Source: Oscillospiraceae bacterium (GTDB taxonomy: Bacteria; Bacillota; Clostridia; Oscillospirales; Oscillospiraceae). Taken from it: 64,000 bases of DNA. Both the position numbers and the translations under genes were made by a program. This document shows, one piece after another, positions 25,828 to 33,516 of the stretch. Location of the stretch: NCBI GenBank assembly GCA_022800525.1, contig JAAWQM010000004.1, positions 1 through 64,000 of the forward strand. The letters are read 5' to 3'. The notes below the pieces were generated by a model. It had not been told where the DNA came from. It made no database searches and saw only the letters and a list, made by a program, of their open reading frames with translations. Each line of letters opens with the position of its first letter. The stretch's first letter is position 1.

Positions 25828-26268
25828 ATGCGGGCAGTCGTAACGCGGGTGAAATCCGCGTCTGTAGAGATCGGAGGCAGGGTCAACGGCCAGATTGGCC
25901 AGGGATACCTGATCCTGCTGGGGGTGGGCCCCGGCGATACGGAAGACACCGCCATGAAGCTGGCGGACAAAATATGCAACCTGCGCATTTTTGAGGACGA
26001 AAATGAAAAAATGAATCTGAACCTGGAGCAGGTGGGGGGGAGCATCCTGGTGGTGAGCCAGTTCACCCTTTACGCCGATACCTCCAGCCGCCGTCCGGGC
26101 TTCTCCGGCGCGGCAAAGCCGGAGCTGGCGGTCCCGCTGTATGAGAAGTTCATGGCGCATTGCCGGGAACGGGGTTTCCCTGTAGAGCATGGGGAGTTCG
26201 GCGCGGATATGCAGGTCTTTTCCCAGAACGACGGGCCGGTGACCATCTTGTTTGACACGGAGAGATAG
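25828..26268 (+). CDS. dtd: D-aminoacyl-tRNA deacylase
   Basis: 146 residues, the family length; ATG 25828 follows AAACAGGAGGTAAACGGATATT. DTD hydrolyses D-amino acids mischarged on tRNA. Signature motifs are VVSQFTLYADTSSRRPGFSGAA (SQxT motif, about residue 76) and NDGPVTILFDTE near the end (NxGPVT). The relA-dtd neighbourhood is widely conserved in Firmicutes. Confidence 0.95.
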   Translation: MRAVVTRVKSASVEIGGRVNGQIGQGYLILLGVGPGDTEDTAMKLADKICNLRIFEDENEKMNLNLEQVGGSILVVSQFTLYADTSSRRPGFSGAAKPELAVPLYEKFMAHCRERGFPVEHGEFGADMQVFSQNDGPVTILFDTER

Positions 26269-26271
26269 GCC

Positions 26272-26691
26272 ATGTTCAAATTTTTCAATCGACACAAAGA
26301 GAGCACGGATGATTCCCAGCCCCGCAGGGAGTGGCCCTGGCGCCTCACCCTCGGCGCGTATCCCGGACCCAGGAGCAATCCCTCCTGGGACGATGTCCGG
26401 AATGGCCTGGAGGCGCTGGTCCGGGACGGCGACAGCTATCTCATCCTGGAGCAGAAGGACCCCGCCGGCCCGGACCAGAGCTATTGGTTCATCCAGTGCG
26501 CCATTGCGCTGCAAGGACCCGCCGCCGGGCAGTACTCTCTGGAGGTGGGCTACCGGAAGGACGGCAAGGGCTGGCTGCTGGACCGCACGCTGCCAAAGCT
26601 GGAGCAGGTCGTGGCCTGTTTTGACTGGGCATTCCGCTGGAAGCCGATGGATTATACCGGCTTTGAGGATATGTCGGATATGGTGCAATAA
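26272..26691 (+). CDS. Hypothetical protein
   Basis: 139 residues starting 3 bp after dtd. The ribosome site is weak (GAGAGATAGGCC), suggesting coupling to dtd. No signal peptide or membrane segment. The N-terminus is basic and polar (MFKFFNRHKESTDDSQPRREW). The rest is tryptophan-rich (WPW, SWDD, YWFIQC, GWLLD, FDWAFRWK), like a compact alpha/beta domain. I do not recognise the family. Synteny with dtd and the MBL gene is the only clue. Confidence 0.7.
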   Translation: MFKFFNRHKESTDDSQPRREWPWRLTLGAYPGPRSNPSWDDVRNGLEALVRDGDSYLILEQKDPAGPDQSYWFIQCAIALQGPAAGQYSLEVGYRKDGKGWLLDRTLPKLEQVVACFDWAFRWKPMDYTGFEDMSDMVQ

Positions 26692-26704
26692 GGAGAATAC
26701 GGTC

Positions 26705-27319
26705 ATGATTTTTGATACCATCCCTGTAGGACAGATTGATACCAACTGTTACCTGATCGGCGACGAAAGGGAGGGCGTCTGCGCCGTGGCGGACCCCGGC
26801 GGGTCCCCGGAGCGGGTGCTGGCGATGATTGAGAAAAGCGGCCTGCGGCTGGAGAAGATTTTCCTGACCCACGGCCACTGGGACCATGTGGGGGCGGTGG
26901 ACGCCCTGATGGCGGCCGTTCCCGCGCCCGGCCTGGCGCTTTACCTCCACCCCGCCGACACGGACAAGGGCGACGCCCGGCTGTTTCCGCCCCTGTCCTG
27001 GGGCTTCAACCACTTTGAGGACGGGGAACTCATTTCCGTCGGGAGCCTGAAGGTCAAGGTCCTCCACACCCCCGGCCACTCCGCCGGGAGCGTGACGCTC
27101 CTTGCGGAGGATGTGATGCTCTGCGGGGACACCCTCTTTGCCGGGAGCTGCGGGCGGGTGGATTTCCTGGACGGCAGTGAGCGGGAGATGATGAAGTCCC
27201 TGGCCCGGCTGGGACGGCTGGAGGGGGATTACAAGGTCTGTCCCGGGCACGGCCCCTTGTCCACCCTGGAGCGGGAGCGCAAGGGCAACCCCTATATGAG
27301 ACACGCGCTGGGCCTATGA
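26705..27319 (+). CDS. MBL-fold metallohydrolase (glyoxalase II-like)
   Basis: 204 residues; ATG 26705 follows AAGGAGAATACGGTC. The longer in-frame extension upstream overlaps the preceding gene and is rejected. Metal-binding motifs are THGHWDH (about 56), HTPGHSAGS (about 120), LCGDTLFAGSCGR (about 140) and CPGHGP (about 180). Small YcbL/GloB-type enzymes of this size hydrolyse thioesters such as S-lactoylglutathione analogues; the physiological substrate is unknown. Its stop overlaps the hemZ start (ATGA), so the two are coupled. Confidence 0.92.
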   Translation: MIFDTIPVGQIDTNCYLIGDEREGVCAVADPGGSPERVLAMIEKSGLRLEKIFLTHGHWDHVGAVDALMAAVPAPGLALYLHPADTDKGDARLFPPLSWGFNHFEDGELISVGSLKVKVLHTPGHSAGSVTLLAEDVMLCGDTLFAGSCGRVDFLDGSEREMMKSLARLGRLEGDYKVCPGHGPLSTLERERKGNPYMRHALGL

Positions 27320-28779
27320 AACTGATTTTTGAGGGCCATGACTACCGCTACGCCGTGGAGCAGAGTCTGCTGGCCTTTTTCCCCAGCGAACGTCCCGTCT
27401 ACGAGGGCGGGGACCCCAACACGGCCCGGGTCCGGCTGACGGTGGAAGGCCGGACCGCCAGCGCCGCCACAGACTTGGCTGTAGACAGCAAAACCGCCAG
27501 CGGAACGTCCCGGATTGATGTTTCCGGGGCGGCGGATGCTTACGAGCGGGAGCGGCTGCTGCAAAGGGCTGTGAAGCTCAGCTTCTTTGAGGCCGCGCGG
27601 TCCCTCACCGGCGTGACCCCCGCCTGGGGCGCGCTCACCGGCATCCGGCCCGCCAAGCTGGCGGCGGGGCTTCTGGAGGAGGGCAGAAGCGAGGCGGAGA
27701 CCGACGCCATCCTGCGGGATACCTACTTTGTCTCTGAATCCCGGCGGGCGCTGTGCCTGCCCTGCGCGAAAGCGGGGCTGGACGCCAAGCGGGGACTGGA
27801 GAAAAACGAAATTTCCCTGTATATTGGCATCCCCTTCTGCCCTACCCGCTGCGCTTATTGCAGCTTCGTCAGCAACAGCGTGGAAAAGAGCTTCCATCTG
27901 GTGGAGCCGTACCTGCAAGCCCTGCTGGCGGAGGTGGAGAGCGCGGGAGCCATGGTGAAGGAGCTTGGCTTGAAGATCAAGTCCTTCTACATGGGCGGCG
28001 GTACGCCCACCACCCTGACGGCAGATCAGATGGGCCGCCTGCTGGAAGCGGTGCATACCCACTTCGATCTCTCCGGCGCGGTGGAGCTGACGGTGGAGGC
28101 CGGACGGCCCGACACCATCACGGCGGAGAAGCTGGCGGTCCTGCGGAAAAACGGCATCGACCGGGTCAGCGTCAACCCCCAGTCCATGTCCGGCAAGGTG
28201 CTTGCCGCCATCGGACGGCGGCACAGCGCGGACGACATCCGTACCGCCATGGAGCTGGTGCAGAGGGCCGGGTTCCCCCACGTGAACATGGACCTTATCG
28301 CGGGCCTCCCGGAGGACACCCCGGAGCAGTTCCGCAAAACCCTGGACGAGGCGGTGGCCTTTGGCACTGACAACATCACCGTCCACACCCTGAGCCTGAA
28401 AAAAGGCAGCCGCATCACCCTGGAGGGCACCCGCATTCCCACGGTGGAAGAGGTGGGGGAAATGCTGGACTATGTGCCGGAGAAGCTGCGCCCTTTGGGC
28501 TTCGCGCCCTACTACCTCTACCGGCAGAAGTATATGTCCGGCAGCTTCGAGAACGTGGGCTGGTGCAAACCCGGCGGGACCGGCTGGTACAACGTCTATA
28601 TCATGGAGGAGCTGCACAGCATCCTCAGCCTGGGCGCGGGGGGGTCCACGAAGATGGTGGACCCTGCGCACAACCGCATTGAGCGGGTGTTCAATCTGAA
28701 ATTTCCCCAGGAGTATATTCAGCGGCCGGGAAAAATTTCCGCCAACCAGGCGGCCTTCCGGACGTTTTACGGGGGCTGA
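27316..28779 (+). CDS. hemZ: Coproporphyrinogen III dehydrogenase-like radical SAM protein HemZ
   Basis: 487 residues, start in an ATGA overlap with the MBL gene. The radical SAM core has PFCPTRCAYCSF near residue 172 (CxxxCxxC), YMGGGTPT (SAM-binding), RVSVNPQSM and MDLIAGLPEDT. The N-terminal 165 residues are the HemZ-specific extension. The C-terminal NVGWCKPGG and GAGGSTKMV are also typical. Annotated HemZ proteins are HemN-like, but many anaerobes carry them without heme synthesis, so the true reaction is uncertain. The relA-dtd-MBL-hemZ order supports the orthology. Confidence 0.9.
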   Translation: MKLIFEGHDYRYAVEQSLLAFFPSERPVYEGGDPNTARVRLTVEGRTASAATDLAVDSKTASGTSRIDVSGAADAYERERLLQRAVKLSFFEAARSLTGVTPAWGALTGIRPAKLAAGLLEEGRSEAETDAILRDTYFVSESRRALCLPCAKAGLDAKRGLEKNEISLYIGIPFCPTRCAYCSFVSNSVEKSFHLVEPYLQALLAEVESAGAMVKELGLKIKSFYMGGGTPTTLTADQMGRLLEAVHTHFDLSGAVELTVEAGRPDTITAEKLAVLRKNGIDRVSVNPQSMSGKVLAAIGRRHSADDIRTAMELVQRAGFPHVNMDLIAGLPEDTPEQFRKTLDEAVAFGTDNITVHTLSLKKGSRITLEGTRIPTVEEVGEMLDYVPEKLRPLGFAPYYLYRQKYMSGSFENVGWCKPGGTGWYNVYIMEELHSILSLGAGGSTKMVDPAHNRIERVFNLKFPQEYIQRPGKISANQAAFRTFYGG

Positions 28780-28794
28780 GGACGAGAGAGAGTT

Positions 28795-28852
28795 GGACTC
28801 CGTCCAAACCTGCCAGCCTTTGAAAAGGCTGGAGCGAAACTTTTTATGATTG
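28795..28852. repeat. Intergenic hairpin repeat, copy 3 (shortened, inverted)
   Basis: Minus strand: CTCCAGCCTTTTC/AAAGGCTGG, then CAGGTTTGGACGGAGTCC. It keeps one hairpin and the GGTTTGG tail of the elements at 1664 and 8941, next to AAACTTTTTATGATTG. Confidence 0.45.
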
Positions 28853-28879
28853 GTGCGTCATCAGAAAGGAGCCGTGAAC

Positions 28880-29827
28880 ATGGCGTATTCACTCAGCAAG
28901 ATCAACGAGGCCGTCCGCAGCGACCCCCTTGGCTTTGTCCAGGAGAGCGATGCGGCCTATGAAAGGAAAATTGAAGCCGCCGCCCGGAAGATTGCGGACA
29001 ACCTGTCCAGATCCCATATCGTCCTGCTGTCCGGCCCCTCCGGCTCCGGCAAGACCACCACGGCCAAAAAAATCGAGGCCAAGCTGAAGGAAATGGGCAT
29101 CAACTCCCATTCCGTGGAAATGGACAACTACTTCAAGACCGTGGACCCGGAGACCGCCCCTCGGAACCGGGAGGGCCAGCTGGACTACGAGTCCCCCTTC
29201 TGTATGGATATGGACCTGCTCAACCGCCACTTCGCCGCCCTGGACCGGGGAGAGCGGATTCTGGTCCCCAAATTTGAGTTCGCCCGGCAGATGCGCTCGG
29301 ACATCGCCAGCCAGCCCCTCCAGCTGGGGAAGGACGAGATCGCCATCTTCGAGGGCATCCACGCTCTCAACGACATCATCAGCGGACGGAATCCGGACGC
29401 CGCCAAGGTCTATATCTCCGCCCGCTCCGATATACTGGATGACGCGGGGGAGGCGGCGTTCAAGCGCACCTGGCTCCGCCTGGAGCGGCGCACCGTGCGG
29501 GACAGCAAGTTCCGGGCCTACTGGAAGGCGGACGTGACAGTGAAGATGTGGGCCAACGTCCGCCGGGGCGAGAAGCTGTACATCTCCCCCTTCAAGGACA
29601 ACGCCGGCATCGTCTTTGACAGCTCCCTGCCCTATGAGGTCAGCGCCATCCGGCCCTTCGCCCAGCCTCTTTTCGAGCATCTGCGGGTGTCCCCGGAGAT
29701 GGAGCGGTTTGAGGAGGTCCGCCAGCTTGCGGAGGCCTACCCCAGGTTCGAGATACTGGACGAAAAGTATGTGTCCCTCGATTCCCTGATCCGGGAGTTC
29801 ATCGGCGGCGGCATTTACGGCGAATAA
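28880..29827 (+). CDS. Uridine-kinase-like P-loop nucleoside kinase
   Basis: 315 residues; ATG 28880 is preferred over the in-frame GTG 28850 because AAAGGAGCC (28865-28873) precedes it. The Walker A is LLSGPSGSGKTTTAKKIE (about 49), followed by EMDNYFKTVD (the uridine kinase DxxYK-like element, about 80) and FEGIHALND. The family is the PRK/uridine kinase group, with an extra N-terminal helical region and a C-terminal domain. Salvage phosphorylation of a nucleoside is likely; the exact substrate is unproven. A zinc-ribbon gene follows 12 bp downstream. Confidence 0.88.
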   Translation: MAYSLSKINEAVRSDPLGFVQESDAAYERKIEAAARKIADNLSRSHIVLLSGPSGSGKTTTAKKIEAKLKEMGINSHSVEMDNYFKTVDPETAPRNREGQLDYESPFCMDMDLLNRHFAALDRGERILVPKFEFARQMRSDIASQPLQLGKDEIAIFEGIHALNDIISGRNPDAAKVYISARSDILDDAGEAAFKRTWLRLERRTVRDSKFRAYWKADVTVKMWANVRRGEKLYISPFKDNAGIVFDSSLPYEVSAIRPFAQPLFEHLRVSPEMERFEEVRQLAEAYPRFEILDEKYVSLDSLIREFIGGGIYGE

Positions 29828-29839
29828 AGGAGGAATACC

Positions 29840-30265
29840 ATGCGGGAAATTAAGATCACATATTCGAAGGAGCGTTGGGAGGCCCTGGCCCGCCGCGCCC
29901 GGGAGAAGGTGCAGACAGCCGCGGAGCTCGCCAGAGCGGGCGCGGGGCTGGTGGAGGAGAAAACGGAGGCTGTACGCGCCCGGACCCGTCTGGAGCGGGA
30001 GGTGAGCGATCTCCAGGAGGAAATCAGCCTCCAGATGCAGGCCATCGGCGAGGTGATGTACGCCTCCCACAAGGGCCGTCCCTCAGACAGCGAGTGCATC
30101 CAGCAGATTCTGGAGTATGTGGACAGCCTGTATGAGCAGCTGGAGGCCCACCGGCAGGAGCTGGACGCCGCCCAGGGGCTGCTGGTGTGCGCCGCCTGCG
30201 GCGCGGGCAATGATCCGGGATACGTCTATTGCGGCAGCTGCGGGCAGCCGCTGGGCAGGGCGTAG
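29840..30265 (+). CDS. Coiled-coil zinc-ribbon protein
   Basis: 141 residues; ATG 29840 follows AAAGGAGGAATACC. Residues 10-110 are charged and predicted mainly helical (AAELARAGAGLVEEKTEAVRART, then EREVSDLQEEISLQMQ), likely a coiled coil. The C-terminus has CAACGAGNDPGYVYCGSCGQPL, a four-cysteine zinc ribbon. No membrane segment. Function unknown; Clostridia encode many such short zinc-ribbon proteins. Confidence 0.82.
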   Translation: MREIKITYSKERWEALARRAREKVQTAAELARAGAGLVEEKTEAVRARTRLEREVSDLQEEISLQMQAIGEVMYASHKGRPSDSECIQQILEYVDSLYEQLEAHRQELDAAQGLLVCAACGAGNDPGYVYCGSCGQPLGRA

Positions 30266-30352
30266 CCCCGCGGGTTCCGATGCGGTTGCAGGCATGTATC
30301 CCAACATGTCCGCGTATAGTATATTACCACCTCTAAAAAAGAAGGTCGATCC

Positions 30353-31960
30353 ATGTCCAGAGAAAAAAAGCAGTCCTTTATGGGCGGCGTCACGGTGATG
30401 GCGGTCTCTACCGTGTTCGTCAAGATCTGCGGGGCCTTGTATAAGATCCCCCTGAACAACATCCTGGGGGACGAGGGCGCCACCCACTTCATGAGCGCGT
30501 ATTACATCTACGCGCTGCTGCTGACCATCTCCACCGCCGGACTGCCCCTTGCCCTCAGCAAGCTCATCAGCGAGGCCAACGCCACCGGCCGGCGCACCCA
30601 GATGCGCCGCTGCCTCAACGCCGCCATGGCCATCTTCGTGGCCCTGGGGACTCTCGGCTCCGCCATCATGCTGGTGTTCACCGAGCAGCTTGCGGCCCTG
30701 ATGAAGAACCCGCTGGCCTACTGGCCCATCAAGTGCCTGGGCATCTCCGTGATCTGCGTGTCGGTCATGTGCGCCTACCGGGGCTTCGCCCAGGGGCGGC
30801 AGAACATGGTGCCCACCGCCGCCTCCCAGTTCATCGAGGCGTTCACCAAGCTGGTGGTGGGCCTGCCCCTGGCGTGGTGGCTCATCCGCTCCGGCCAGCC
30901 TCTGGAGGTGGGCGCGGCGGGCGCCATCGTGGGCGTCAGCGCGGGTATTGTGCTGGCTATGCTGTATATGACCTGGGAGTACCGGAAGCACCGGGGACCT
31001 ATCATGTGGGGCACCGACAGGGCGCAGAGCTATGGAACCATCACCCGCCGCCTGCTGGCCCTGGCAATTCCCATCACCATCGGGCAGAGCGGCATGAGCC
31101 TGTTCAATATGCTGGACCAGTCGATCATCATGGGGCAGCTCCAGGAGGCGCTGGGCTACACCAACCGGGAGGCCGCCAGCCTCTACGGCCAGTTTAATTT
31201 CAGCAACACCCTATATAACCTGCCCTCCAGCTTTCTGCCCGCCGTGGCGGTAAGTCTGGTACCCGCCGTGACTGTGGCAGTGGCCCGGAAGGACCACCGG
31301 GAGGTCAACAAGGTTGTCACCACCAGCTTCCGGCTGATCGCCATGCTGGCGATTCCGGCGGGCGTGGGGCTGTCGGTGCTGGCCGGGCCCATCCTGCTGA
31401 TGCTGTACCCCGCCCAGCGGGAGACGGCCATCGCCGCCACCTATCACCTCCAGCTGCTGGGGGTAGCGTCCATCTTCGTGTGCATCATGCTGCTGACCAA
31501 TTCCATCATGCAGGCCCACGGGAAGGTGAGGCTGCCCATCTACACAATGCTGGCCGGCGGCGCGCTTAAGGTGGGAATCAACTATGTGCTGGTGGCGAAC
31601 CCGGACATTAACATCAAGGGCGCGCCGATTGGAACCCTGGTCTGTTATGGACTGATCGCGCTGCTGAATCTGATCGTCGTCAGCCGCCTGCTGGAGAAGA
31701 AGCCCAATTATCCGGCGATTTTTGCCAAACCCGTCATCGCCTCCGCCGTCATGGGCGCGGCGGCCTGGGCGAGCCATGGGCTGTTCAGCCGGTTCCTCCA
31801 CGGCGGGTATATGAAGGAGAGCCTTTGCACCCTGCTGGCGGTGGGGGTTGCGGTGGTGATTTACCTGATTCTGGTCATCGCTTTGCGGATGATTACCCGG
31901 GAGGACCTGAAAATGGTGCCCCATGGAAATAAGCTGGCAAGGCTGCTGCATATCCGTTGA
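30353..31960 (+). CDS. SpoVB/YtgP-type polysaccharide or lipid II flippase (MOP superfamily)
   Basis: 535 residues; start ATG 30353, with a weak GAAGG site. Around 14 hydrophobic segments. Family landmarks are FMGGVTVMAVSTVFVKICGALYKIPLNNILGDEG (about 8-45), TAGLPLALSKLISE, and GQFNFSNTLYNLPSSFLPAVAVSLVPA (about 283). It is closest in pattern to SpoVB/YtgP proteins, which move lipid-linked oligosaccharides across the membrane. A MurJ (52021) is also present, so this one may serve sporulation or another polymer. A perfect hairpin follows the stop. Confidence 0.9.
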   Translation: MSREKKQSFMGGVTVMAVSTVFVKICGALYKIPLNNILGDEGATHFMSAYYIYALLLTISTAGLPLALSKLISEANATGRRTQMRRCLNAAMAIFVALGTLGSAIMLVFTEQLAALMKNPLAYWPIKCLGISVICVSVMCAYRGFAQGRQNMVPTAASQFIEAFTKLVVGLPLAWWLIRSGQPLEVGAAGAIVGVSAGIVLAMLYMTWEYRKHRGPIMWGTDRAQSYGTITRRLLALAIPITIGQSGMSLFNMLDQSIIMGQLQEALGYTNREAASLYGQFNFSNTLYNLPSSFLPAVAVSLVPAVTVAVARKDHREVNKVVTTSFRLIAMLAIPAGVGLSVLAGPILLMLYPAQRETAIAATYHLQLLGVASIFVCIMLLTNSIMQAHGKVRLPIYTMLAGGALKVGINYVLVANPDINIKGAPIGTLVCYGLIALLNLIVVSRLLEKKPNYPAIFAKPVIASAVMGAAAWASHGLFSRFLHGGYMKESLCTLLAVGVAVVIYLILVIALRMITREDLKMVPHGNKLARLLHIR

Positions 31961-31970
31961 CAGATATGGC

Positions 31971-32000
31971 AAGGCCGGGATGCTGACGCGTCCCGGCCTT
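31971..32000 (+). terminator. Hairpin after the SpoVB-like gene
   Basis: AAGGCCGGGA (31971-31980) pairs perfectly with TCCCGGCCTT (31991-32000). No T-run follows on the + strand. Confidence 0.55.
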
Positions 32001-32309
32001 GATGCGCGGCGCCCTGTGCGTTCCGGCGGCAGGAATTGCGGCATGTCTACTGACCGCACAAGCGTGTTGACCGCCCGGATGGCCCCCAAGGCGGTCAACA
32101 TTTTATGATTGCCCCCAAAGGTAAGCTGGCCGTTACATGCAGCAGCGCTCTTCTGCCTTTTATTATAGGCATCCGGCTGCTCCACCGGTACGCACAGCGA
32201 CCCGTGGATATGGGCGCGCAATACCTGCCCCTGCAAGACCCCGTGCCGCGTTATACGCAATGTGCGGCTCAGGGTCATCTTTCTGCAAAAACACAGAATT
32301 GTACGCCGG
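32001..32309. other. Gap with no convincing gene
   Basis: About 300 bp between the SpoVB-like gene and the TauE/SafE pair. Open frames here are continuations of shadows of the neighbouring genes, without ribosome sites. I see no tRNA, hairpin series or promoter to assign. Confidence 0.4.
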
Positions 32310-32681
32310 CTATTTTCTGGTTTTCCACACGCTCCACAGCATCGACGCTCCACTGTACAGCAAAAAAATCCCGAATGGCTTCCGCAGCAGGAACACATCC
32401 ACAGCCAGGGACACCAGCGCCCCGGCCAGGGAAAAAATTGCTCCAGGCGCCGCCGCCTGCCGGAGAACATCCTTGTCCAGGAACCCTTTTTCCCGATGAA
32501 AAAACAGGCTGGCCGCCGCCGCGGGGAGGAAAAACAGGAGATTGACCGCCTGAGCCTCCCGGTGCCCCACGCCCAGAAACAGGGTCATGACCACCAGCAG
32601 CAACGTCCCGCCGCCCACGCCCCAGCTTGACAGCACGCCTGTCGCCAGCGCCGCCAGAAACGGCGCAATCCACTCTACCAT
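32310..32681 (-). CDS. TauE/SafE-like half-size membrane protein (second of pair)
   Basis: 123 residues, starting at 32681 and overlapping the stop of the upstream half by 7 bp. About four hydrophobic helices. The start IAPFLAALATGVLSSWGVGGGTLLL carries the glycine-rich TauE/SafE repeat motif, as does REAQAVNLLFFLPAAAASLFFH. Full TauE/SafE anion exporters (about 250 residues) contain two such repeats; here each repeat is a separate gene. The pair would have to form a dimer to transport. Confidence 0.8.
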   Translation of the reverse strand: MVEWIAPFLAALATGVLSSWGVGGGTLLLVVMTLFLGVGHREAQAVNLLFFLPAAAASLFFHREKGFLDKDVLRQAAAPGAIFSLAGALVSLAVDVFLLRKPFGIFLLYSGASMLWSVWKTRK

Positions 32682-33037
32682 AGCAGATACCTCACACCGG
32701 CATACAGCAGGAACAGGCCGAAGATGATTTTCAGAAGCCGTACCGGAACCTTCTCAAAGGTCAGGCCGCCCAACACACCGCCCGCCGCGCCGCCCGCCAG
32801 ATAGGGCAGAACCAGAGACAGCGCGGGCCGCACCTGCCATAGGTAAACCAGCGCAGACACGCAGCACATGGGGAGAATGACCGCCACGCAGGTGGCGAAG
32901 GCGCTGCGGGCCTCCAGCTTCCGCCATTTGGTCAGCAGCGGCAGGACCACCATTCCGCCGCCTCCGCCGAACAGTCCGTTGACCGCCCCGCCTGCCGCGC
33001 CCGCGACCTGTGCTTTCCGCTTGTCCGTCATGCGCAC
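32675..33037 (-). CDS. TauE/SafE-like half-size membrane protein (first of pair)
   Basis: 120 residues from 33037. GAAGGAVNGLFGGGGGMVVLPLLT is the TauE/SafE glycine-rich helix, followed by ARSAFATCVAVILPMCCVSALVYL and two more helices. It overlaps the second half-gene (32310-32681), which indicates coupled translation and a heterodimeric product. Both halves have complete reading frames and starts, so this is a stable split rather than a fresh frameshift. Sulfite, sulfonate or other small anion transport is the family role. Confidence 0.8.
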   Translation of the reverse strand: MRMTDKRKAQVAGAAGGAVNGLFGGGGGMVVLPLLTKWRKLEARSAFATCVAVILPMCCVSALVYLWQVRPALSLVLPYLAGGAAGGVLGGLTFEKVPVRLLKIIFGLFLLYAGVRYLLW

Positions 33038-33081
33038 ACCTCCCGACTATGTATCCCGCCCGCGTACGGGCGGGCGGAGGG

Positions 33082-33273
33082 TTACTGCATCAGCTTGAAG
33101 CTCTGGCAGTCGGTGCATTGGTCCATGGAGGGGTTGGCCTCATGGGTGCCCACCTGAATGGCGTCCAGGCCGCAGTACTGCTCGTTCTTGCAGTGGTGGG
33201 CGCAGGACTGGACGCTGCAATGGATGGAACGGTTCGGCTTGCAGGCGCAGCCGTTGTTGGTGCAATTGCTCAT
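33082..33273 (-). CDS. DUF1540 cysteine-rich small protein
   Basis: 63 residues; the start at 33273 follows GAGGAGGAACCAATT. It has nine cysteines (CTNNGCAC, HCSVQSCAHHC, YCGL, QCTDC) with the spacing of DUF1540, small proteins presumed to bind metal. Function unknown. It is a single gene oriented like the TauE/SafE pair. The 240 bp between it and thrS hold only the thrS terminator. Confidence 0.85.
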   Translation of the reverse strand: MSNCTNNGCACKPNRSIHCSVQSCAHHCKNEQYCGLDAIQVGTHEANPSMDQCTDCQSFKLMQ

Positions 33274-33476
33274 AATTGGTTCCTCCTCATTTTACATGTT
33301 CGGGTCTTGCCGGGGATAGTATGCGCGGCGGAAACGGATTTATACGCAGAGATTGATTTGTTTGGGGCTCGGTGGCAGATTGGCCGCCGTACTGCCGCAC
33401 ATAACCGGGATGATATTTGAGGCCGTGCATTTCATACATGCGTATGGCAATTTGAAAATTCAAGCGGCACGAAACC

Positions 33477-33504
33477 AGCCCGGAGACCATACGGCCTCCG
33501 GGCT
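33477..33504 (-). terminator. Hairpin downstream of thrS
   Basis: AGCCCGGAG (33477-33485) with CCTCCGGGCT (33495-33504). In the thrS direction it is followed by GGTTTCG, a poor T-tract. Confidence 0.5.
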
Positions 33505-33516
33505 GTGTTTTACTCT

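Noticed and set aside
31211..32470. A minus-strand frame running from murJ-like antisense through the 32-kb gap
   Set aside because: It crosses a terminator hairpin and has no start signal or recognisable family; the gap portion alone is not convincing as a gene.
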